Source: an uncultured Gemmatimonadota bacterium
Lineage (GTDB): Bacteria; Gemmatimonadota; Gemmatimonadetes; Gemmatimonadales; GWC2-71-9
Assembly: GCA_946479805.1 (NCBI GenBank)
Contig: CAMLHP010000069.1
Location: 1-10,465 of the forward strand
DNA: 10,465 nt
Direction of reading: 5' to 3'
Of this stretch, positions 5,549 to 10,465 are shown piece after piece. The translations under genes and the position numbers were made by a program. The notes beneath the pieces are model-generated. The model ran no database searches and was not told the origin of the DNA. It saw nothing but the letters and a program-made list of their open reading frames with translations. Within the stretch, counting starts at the first letter, position 1, and every line of letters begins with the position of its first letter.

Positions 5549-7286
5549 CCAGCTCCTCCTCGATCTCCTGCCGCCTCACCAGCTCCCAGTAGCGCCCTTC
5601 CTTCGCCATCAGTGCCGCATGGCGGCCGCGCTCGACCACCTTGCCCTGATCCAGCACGACTATCTCGTCGGCGTCGCGCACTGCGGTCAGCCGGTGCGAG
5701 ATCACGATGCTGGTGCGGTTTGCCAGCGCGTCGCGCAATGCGTGAAGGATCTCGGCTTCGGTGGCGGCGTCCACCGCTGACAGCGCGTCATCCAGCAGGA
5801 ACACCGGCGGATCCTGCGCCAGCGCGCGCGCGATCGCCGCTCTCTGCTTCTGGCCACCCGACAGGTTGATTCCCCGCTCGCCCAGCATTGTGTCGTATCC
5901 GTCCGGCAGGGCCGGGAGAGCTTCGTCCAGCCGGGCTGTCCGGGCCGCGCGTTCCAGCCGGCCATCGTCGTCCTTGCCCAGCAGGATGTTGTCGCGCAGC
6001 GTCGCGCTGAAGAGGAATGTCTCCTGCGGCACGAAACCCACTGCAGCGCGAAGGGTGGCGAGCGGGAGTGACCGGATGTCGACTCCGTCGAGCAGGATGC
6101 GGCCCTGGCCGGGGTCGTAGGTCCGCGCCAGGAGTTCCGCCACCGTGGACTTGCCTGCGCCGGTCGGGCCGACGATCGCGAAGGCGGCGCCTGGCGCGAT
6201 GGTGAAGCTCACGTCCTCCAGCACCCAGCCGCGGTCGCTGGCGGAGGGATACTTGAACCAGACGTGCTCGAACCTCACCTCCCGCCCTCCCCGCGCTGGC
6301 GGCAACTCGTGCGGCTCGGCCGGCTCGGCGATGGCGGGGTGCTCCTCGAAGATCCGATTGATCCGGCCCATCGACGCCGCTCCTCGCTGCACCAGCGACA
6401 CCACCCAGCCCACCGCGATCATTGGCCATATGAGCATGGCCAGGTAGACCCCGAAGGCCACGTATTGCCCGACGCTGAGCTGCCCCGAAATTACCTGGAG
6501 GCCACCCACGAACAGCACCGCGACGGCACCCAGTCCGCCCAGCAGCGCCAGCAGCGGATGGAACATGCCCTGGGTCCTGGCCAGCGCCAGGTTGCGGCGG
6601 CCGTATTCCTGGTTGAGCTCGCTGAACGCGGCGGTCTCGGCCGCCTCCTGCCGGTACGCCCTGACGATGCGCACGCCCGAGAGATTCTCGTGAGCATGAG
6701 ATGTCAGGTCCGCGAACTGGGCCTGGATGGCCTCGCTCCGACGATGGATTGCACCCGCGAACATCGACATCGCCACCGGCAGGACTGCGAGCGGCAGCAG
6801 TGCCACAAGGGTCAGGCGGGGGCTCATGTGCACCATTACCGGCACCACCAGAAGACCCCTTACGATGGTATCCACCAGGTACATGAGGGCCGGTCCGGCA
6901 ACCATCCTTACCGCAAGCAGGTCGTTGGTTGTGCGCGACATCACATCGCCGGTCGGGTACCGGTCATAGAATTCGGCGGATAAACCGAGTAGATATCCGT
7001 ACAGGCTGTTCCGGAGGTCGTACTCGACCTTTCGGCTCCCGCTGTTGAGGAGTTCCCTCATGCCGTAGCGGGCGAGCCCCCCCAGGGCGGCCACCAGCAG
7101 GAGCATCAGCACCGCGCTCCGGACAGCGGCAATGGGTGCCCCCCGATCGAGGGCATCTATGCCGGCTTCTACAAACCGCGGGGCGAGGGTATTGAAGCCA
7201 TTGGAAACGACCACCAGCGCCAGGCCGGCGGCATAGGGCTTCCAGTAGCGGCGCAGGTATGGCAGAAGGACGTGCAGTTCGCGCAT
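5541..7286 (-). CDS. ABC exporter half-transporter (TMD-NBD), MdlA-like
   Basis: A 581-residue fused membrane plus ATPase subunit of the exporter (type IV, MsbA/MdlA) fold. Residues 1-310 form the six-helix membrane domain, with the coupling-region motif FYDRYPTGDVMSRTTND (106-122). The nucleotide-binding domain spans about 336-575: Walker A GPTGAGKST (373-381), Q-loop Gln421, signature LSGGQ (475-479), Walker B VFLLDD (495-500), D-loop SAVD (503-506) and H-loop His531. Asp500 occupies the usual catalytic Glu position, giving the DDALSAVD motif of MdlA/YheI-type subunits that pair with a catalytically complete partner. No partner gene is adjacent, so a homodimer or a distant partner is needed. 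The substrate (drug, lipid or peptide) is unknown. ATG 7286 was chosen; a GTG at 7334 would add 16 residues and has no visible Shine-Dalgarno. It converges with ccdA and is divergent from the downstream lipoprotein gene. Confidence 0.93.
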   Translation of the reverse strand: MRELHVLLPYLRRYWKPYAAGLALVVVSNGFNTLAPRFVEAGIDALDRGAPIAAVRSAVLMLLLVAALGGLARYGMRELLNSGSRKVEYDLRNSLYGYLLGLSAEFYDRYPTGDVMSRTTNDLLAVRMVAGPALMYLVDTIVRGLLVVPVMVHMSPRLTLVALLPLAVLPVAMSMFAGAIHRRSEAIQAQFADLTSHAHENLSGVRIVRAYRQEAAETAAFSELNQEYGRRNLALARTQGMFHPLLALLGGLGAVAVLFVGGLQVISGQLSVGQYVAFGVYLAMLIWPMIAVGWVVSLVQRGAASMGRINRIFEEHPAIAEPAEPHELPPARGGREVRFEHVWFKYPSASDRGWVLEDVSFTIAPGAAFAIVGPTGAGKSTVAELLARTYDPGQGRILLDGVDIRSLPLATLRAAVGFVPQETFLFSATLRDNILLGKDDDGRLERAARTARLDEALPALPDGYDTMLGERGINLSGGQKQRAAIARALAQDPPVFLLDDALSAVDAATEAEILHALRDALANRTSIVISHRLTAVRDADEIVVLDQGKVVERGRHAALMAKEGRYWELVRRQEIEEELER

Positions 7287-7345
7287 TGTTCGTGCAATAA
7301 CGATGGTGTTCGCAACCGGTGCAAGTTCTTTCACAGGAGGAACGG
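7287..7345. promoter_or_regulatory. Divergent intergenic region between ABC gene and lipoprotein gene
   Basis: These 59 bases between two outward-facing starts must hold at least the leader, and probably promoters, for both genes unless the ABC start is the GTG at 7334. I see no convincing -35/-10 pair. The hexamer GTGCAA occurs twice (near 7292 and 7318), spaced about 26 bases apart; this may be chance. Confidence 0.35.
7335..7340 (+). promoter_or_regulatory. Strong Shine-Dalgarno AGGAGG for the glycine-zipper lipoprotein
   Basis: A perfect AGGAGG lies five bases before ATG 7346. It decides the start: the longer frame opening at 7319 would place this site inside the coding region and would put a charged nine-residue extension in front of the signal peptide. 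Confidence 0.88.
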
Positions 7346-8131
7346 ATGCGGAGTATGTTGCTGGCCCTGGCCGGCGCGGCGTTGATTGCGGCGTGTTCCG
7401 GCGATCAGGGCGATACGGCGGTCGCGGACAGTCTGAATCGCGACCTGCAGATGGCGCCGATGGATTCGAGCCAGGCGCTCAACGATGCCCCAGTGGAGGA
7501 GACACCCGCGGGTGGTGCCACCACACCGGCCGCGCCGGCCAATCCCCGGCCCGCTGCACCACGCCCGTCGCAGCCCGCCAACGAAACCCCGGCGCCTTCG
7601 AGCGGCGGTTCGCTGGCATCGGGTACCACTTTCTCGGCCGAGACCGGTACGGCCATCAGCTCCAATACCCACGAGGTGGGCCAGACCATCACGGCCCGCG
7701 TGTCACAGAACGTTCGTGACAGCCGGGGCCGGATCGTCATCCCCGCGGGTTCGGACGTGACGCTTACCATCACGGCCATCCAGGAGTCCGAGAACAAGAG
7801 CGACAACACCGGTACGCTCACCCTCGCGGCGACGTCTGTAAGCATCAATGGCACGTCCTACAGCCTGGACGGCGGCGTGTCAGGGCTGCAGACCACGCTG
7901 GTCGACCGCGGCACCAATGTGGGTGACGTGGCCAAGGTCGGAGCCGGCGCAGCTGCCGGCGCGGTGGTGGGACGCGTCCTTGGCGGCGGCAGCAAGGGCG
8001 CCGTCATCGGTGGAGTGATTGGTGGAGCCGTTGGCGCCCAGCGGGCAAACGAGACCCAGGACCGCGACGTGGTCCTTGCCGAGGGCAGCAGTGTGACCAT
8101 CACGCTGAACGACGACTTCTCCAGAAGCTAG
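7346..8131 (+). CDS. Lipoprotein with beta-rich domain and glycine-zipper segment
   Basis: A 261-residue predicted envelope lipoprotein. The signal peptide MRSMLLALAGAALIAAC has its lipobox at IAAC (Cys17). A Pro/Ala/Ser-rich linker (about 50-90) follows. A beta-rich domain (about 91-185) contains IPAGSDVTLTITAI (132-145), similar to the IPAG-type element in VirB10/TrbI-like and other envelope proteins. A glycine-zipper stretch of small residues at 199-231 (GAGAAAGAVVG, GGVIGGAVGAQ) could insert in or pack against a membrane. It ends with a short strand (SSVTITL). No named family is recognised and no enzyme motif is present. A perfect AGGAGG sits at good spacing. It is divergent from the ABC exporter gene and convergent with ggt. 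A structural or stress-type envelope role is a guess. Confidence 0.85.
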   Translation: MRSMLLALAGAALIAACSGDQGDTAVADSLNRDLQMAPMDSSQALNDAPVEETPAGGATTPAAPANPRPAAPRPSQPANETPAPSSGGSLASGTTFSAETGTAISSNTHEVGQTITARVSQNVRDSRGRIVIPAGSDVTLTITAIQESENKSDNTGTLTLAATSVSINGTSYSLDGGVSGLQTTLVDRGTNVGDVAKVGAGAAAGAVVGRVLGGGSKGAVIGGVIGGAVGAQRANETQDRDVVLAEGSSVTITLNDDFSRS

Positions 8132-8218
8132 ACAGCTGGTGGCTGGTAGCGGGTGGCAAGTGGGAGGAATATTTCCTTCCACTTGCCACTTTCCACTTTC
8201 CACTCGCTACTTGTCTAG
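8128..8218. repeat. Heptamer-built inverted repeat spanning both stop codons of convergent genes
   Basis: The left arm is heptamers GGTGGCT, GGTAGCG, GGTGGCA, AGTGGGA (8138-8165). The right arm is TTCCACT, TGCCACT, TTCCACT, TTCCACT, CGCTACT, TGTCTAG (8177-8218). The core stem pairs 8152-8169 with 8173-8190: 18 pairs, 16 Watson-Crick and two G-U, with a 3-base TAT loop. GTAGCG (8146-8151) pairs with CGCTAC (8205-8210), and the outermost CTAGACA (8128-8134) pairs with TGTCTAG (8212-8218); two extra TTCCACT copies bulge. The outer arms contain the TAG stops of the lipoprotein gene (plus) and ggt (minus), which suits a bidirectional terminator. There is no T-run. Confidence 0.85.
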
Positions 8219-9963
8219 TATCCCGCCCCTCCGCCCCCGTAACGCGGGTCGGTGACTCCCTTCCAGCCCCTGCCATCGCGGATGATTGCCTCGATGTCGC
8301 CCGAGGTGCCCCCTTCCTGAACCGTGTGGCCCCGGCGTCGCAGCCCCTCGAGCGTGGCATCGCTGAAGCCGCCGCGCTCCACCCGGATCAAGTCCGGCAG
8401 TGCCTGGTGGTGCATGCGGGGCGCTGCGACTGCTTCCTCCAGTGACATGCCGTGGTCAATGACATTCGAGATCACGTGGTACACCATGGTGATGATGCGG
8501 GGCCCGCCCGGGGTGCCCACCACCATGTACAGCTCGTCGTTCCTGTTCAGCACGATGCTGGGTGTCATCGCCGAGAGCATCCGCTTGCCCGGCTGGACCC
8601 GGTTGGCCTCGCCCTGCACCAGCCCGAACATGTTTGGCTTGCCGGGCGCGGTGGCGAAGTCGTCCATCTCGTCGTTGAGCAGGAACCCGGCGCCCGACAC
8701 GGTAACGCCGCTGCCGTAACCGCTGTTCAGGGTGGTCGTCACGCTGACAGCGTTGCCCTCGTTGTCCACCACGCTGTAATGGGTGGTGTTGAAGCCGGTG
8801 CGTATCGACGGATCGAATGGCGCCGTCTTCGACGCTACGTCGCCAATCTGGGCATGGAGCGAGTCCGCGTAGTCCTGGGACAGCAGCATCGCAATGGGCA
8901 TCTGCACGAAGGCCGGATCACCGAGATAGACGTTCCGGTCGGTGAACGCGCGCCGCATGGCTTCGGCCTCGCGATGCAGGAGCTCGGCCGTTCCGAACTT
9001 CGGCAGCGAACTCCAGCCTTCCATGATGTTGAGGATCTGCGCCATGGTGACGCCCCCGCTCGATGCGGGCGGCATCGAAAGGATGGTGTAGCCCCGGTAG
9101 TCTATCTGGACCGGGTCGCGCCATTCGGCCCTGTAATCGATCAGGTCCTGGTGGCTGATGATACCGCCACCACGCTCCATCTCGGCCACGATCGAGTCCG
9201 CCACCCAGCCGCGATAGAAACCGTCGCGCCCTTCATCCCTGATGGCGGCGAGAGTCCGGCCCAGGTCCGCCTGGCGCCAGCGTGACCCCGGCGCCGGCGC
9301 GTGGCCGCTGTCGGGAAGGAATGCCTTGCGTGAGCCGGGGAACAGGTAAAGCCGTTCGCGGTCGCTCTCGATGCTCCGGAACCGGAACGAGTCCACCACG
9401 AACCCGTCGCTCGCGAGGCGCACCGCCGGCTCGACCACGTCGCGCCAGGGCAGGCGGCCCAGCCTCCGATGTGCCTCGGCCATGCCTGCCACCGCGCCCG
9501 GCACGCCGGCCGCGAGATGTCCGGTGATGCTGAGGTTGGTAGGGTTGCCATTCTGGTCTACGAACATGTCGCGCGTTGCACGGCCGGGAGCCACCTCGCG
9601 ATAATCGATCGCGAAGCTCTTCCCATCCTTCATTCGCATGACCATGAATCCGCCGCCACCGATGTTGCCGGCCTCGGGATGGACCACCGCCAGCGCAAAC
9701 CCGGTGGCCACCGCCGCGTCAACCGCGTTGCCGCCCCGCCGCATGATGTCGGCACCCACCTGGCTCGCGATGACGTTGCCCGACACCACCACCGCATTGT
9801 CGGCGTTGGTGACCCTGGACTTTCCGGCCAGCCGCCACGTCGGGCTGACACCCTCAGGTCCCGACACGACCTTCAGTGTGGCGGCCCCGGAATCGGGTGA
9901 GTGTGATGCGCAAGCCTGCAGGAGGAGCAGGAGGAGGGCGTAACCGGACTGGCGAAGTGTCAC
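8215..9963 (-). CDS. ggt: Gamma-glutamyltranspeptidase, predicted lipoprotein form
   Basis: A 582-residue N-terminal nucleophile hydrolase precursor that cleaves gamma-glutamyl bonds (glutathione, gamma-glutamyl peptides) outside the cytoplasm; family members self-process into large and small subunits. The processing and catalytic Thr is the first T of TTHYSVVD (Thr393), matching E. coli Thr391. Other family segments are GGNAVDAAVA (77-86), GNIGGGGFM (99-107), DYREVAPGRAT (120-130, substrate-binding Arg122), LNDEMDDF (429-436), LSAMTPSIV (463-471), GTPGGPRI (483-490, oxyanion region) and the C-terminal DPRYGGG. The GTG at 9963 was chosen: it gives a short signal (TLRQSGYALLLLLLQAC) with a lipobox-like LQAC (Cys18), and GAGG lies five bases upstream. 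The open frame upstream of it has no signal peptide. The -2 Gln is unusual, so lipidation is likely but not sure. Length is normal. It is divergent from murQ. Confidence 0.94.
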   Translation of the reverse strand: MTLRQSGYALLLLLLQACASHSPDSGAATLKVVSGPEGVSPTWRLAGKSRVTNADNAVVVSGNVIASQVGADIMRRGGNAVDAAVATGFALAVVHPEAGNIGGGGFMVMRMKDGKSFAIDYREVAPGRATRDMFVDQNGNPTNLSITGHLAAGVPGAVAGMAEAHRRLGRLPWRDVVEPAVRLASDGFVVDSFRFRSIESDRERLYLFPGSRKAFLPDSGHAPAPGSRWRQADLGRTLAAIRDEGRDGFYRGWVADSIVAEMERGGGIISHQDLIDYRAEWRDPVQIDYRGYTILSMPPASSGGVTMAQILNIMEGWSSLPKFGTAELLHREAEAMRRAFTDRNVYLGDPAFVQMPIAMLLSQDYADSLHAQIGDVASKTAPFDPSIRTGFNTTHYSVVDNEGNAVSVTTTLNSGYGSGVTVSGAGFLLNDEMDDFATAPGKPNMFGLVQGEANRVQPGKRMLSAMTPSIVLNRNDELYMVVGTPGGPRIITMVYHVISNVIDHGMSLEEAVAAPRMHHQALPDLIRVERGGFSDATLEGLRRRGHTVQEGGTSGDIEAIIRDGRGWKGVTDPRYGGGGAGY

Positions 9964-10079
9964 TAGAGCCTCGCAAGCTTGGACGGGGAAGATGGACCGA
10001 GGTTGCCCCCGGCGGCGTTCGGTCCGTAATTTAGCCGCGGATTCTCCCCTTTGCTTTCCCCGGACCCCTTCATGGCCCA
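9964..10079. promoter_or_regulatory. Divergent intergenic region between ggt and murQ
   Basis: These 116 bases separate outward-facing starts and must serve both genes. The AT-rich patch TAATTTA near 10030 stands out from its GC-rich surroundings and could be a -10-like element for either strand (TAAATTA on the minus strand), but I see no matching -35 box. ATG GCC CAA TGA at 10072 is a three-codon reading frame overlapping the murQ start and is probably incidental. Confidence 0.35.
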
Positions 10080-10465
10080 ATGACTGACTCGTTTCGCGAT
10101 GCCCGCCTGACCGAGCAGCGAAATCCGGCCACCGAGGCAATCGACGCCGCCAGTCCCGAAGAAATAGTGCGGCTGATCAACGCAGAAGACGCCAAGGTGG
10201 CGGTGGCGGTGGCGGCGGCATCCACCGAGATCGCCCGCCTGATCGAGCTGACCGAGGCGGCATTCCGGAAGGGTGGCCGCCTGGTCTACGCCGGAGCCGG
10301 CACCAGCGGGCGTCTGGGAGTACTCGACGCCACCGAATGCCCGCCAACATACGGCAGCCCGCCGGAGATGGTGGTCGGGCTCATCGCAGGCGGCCCGCCA
10401 GCGCTGGTGCGCTCGGTGGAGGGAGCGGAGGACTCGCCGGCCGCTGGCGAACGGGATCTGGCAGA
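10080..10465 (+). CDS. murQ: N-acetylmuramic acid 6-phosphate etherase, 3' end cut by window
   Basis: The first 128 residues of a cytoplasmic SIS-domain lyase that cleaves the D-lactyl ether of MurNAc-6-phosphate to give GlcNAc-6-phosphate, in peptidoglycan recycling. Diagnostic parts are TEQRNPAT (11-18), RLINAEDAKV (31-40), the sugar-phosphate loop YAGAGTSGRLGVLDATECPP (70-89), with Glu86 matching the catalytic E83 of E. coli MurQ, PPEMVVGLIAGG (94-105) and SVEGAED (112-118), which holds the second acidic residue. The family is about 300 residues, so less than half is visible. ATG 10080 fits the family N-terminus; no Shine-Dalgarno is clear upstream. Codons 39-46 are built from a GGTGGC repeat (VAVAVAAA). 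It is divergent from ggt; downstream partners such as an anhydro-MurNAc kinase cannot be seen. Confidence 0.94.
   Translation, partial: MTDSFRDARLTEQRNPATEAIDAASPEEIVRLINAEDAKVAVAVAAASTEIARLIELTEAAFRKGGRLVYAGAGTSGRLGVLDATECPPTYGSPPEMVVGLIAGGPPALVRSVEGAEDSPAAGERDLA

Noticed and set aside
6264..6983. Plus-strand frame of 239 codons inside the ABC exporter gene
   Set aside because: The minus strand encodes a full set of ABC motifs there; the plus frame has no recognisable content.
8452..9285. Plus-strand frame of 277 codons inside ggt
   Set aside because: Antisense shadow of strongly conserved GGT sequence.
9964..10140. N-terminal extension of ggt to 10140
   Set aside because: It would overlap the murQ start and bury the hydrophobic signal; GTG 9963 with GAGG upstream gives a normal signal peptide.
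1..10465. Search for tRNA, rRNA, insertion sequence or CRISPR array
   Set aside because: No cloverleaf-like sequence, transposase motif, long terminal inverted repeat or spaced repeat array was seen by eye.

Overview
This is a GC-rich bacterial window with long spurious open frames opposite the real genes. I infer a didermic, lipoprotein-rich bacterium, most likely Gemmatimonadota or a nearby phylum. The reasons are a GWxTD-type protein (a family common in Gemmatimonadota, Acidobacteriota and FCB bacteria), several lipoprotein signal peptides, a CcdA-type redox protein and a MurQ cell-wall recycling enzyme. The taxonomic call is inference: no rRNA or other marker gene is present.

Layout. At 1-395 is the end of a small cysteine-rich lipoprotein-like gene (+), followed by a probable terminator. 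At 565-2697 is a large secreted GWxTD-domain-like protein (+). A striking hairpin made of 7-base repeats separates it from a tightly overlapping four-gene run (+, 2784-5427): a TIGR00300/AgrE-C-terminal-type ornithine cyclodeaminase-like enzyme, an unrecognised 128-residue protein, a Fur-family metalloregulator and CcdA. Facing this run is a half-ABC exporter of the MdlA type (-, 5541-7286). Divergent from it is a lipoprotein with a glycine-zipper segment (+, 7346-8131). That gene converges on a gamma-glutamyltranspeptidase (-, 8215-9963), and the stops lie at the foot of a second heptamer-built hairpin. Divergent from ggt is the first part of murQ (+, from 10080, cut by the window end).

How the genes fit together. 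The four-gene overlap suggests co-transcription and perhaps metal- or redox-linked control by the Fur-type regulator, but its sensed ion and targets cannot be read from sequence. The second half looks like ordinary envelope and turnover functions: an exporter half, an envelope lipoprotein, extracytoplasmic gamma-glutamyl peptide turnover and MurNAc-6-phosphate recycling.

I see no mobile element, CRISPR array, tRNA or rRNA, and no convincing new defence or biosynthetic system. The most unusual signals are the intergenic hairpins built from 7-base repeats (8-base tandem copies in a third gap), the short form of the ornithine cyclodeaminase-like enzyme and its unexplained operon partner, and the lone MdlA-like half-transporter with Asp in place of the Walker B catalytic Glu.
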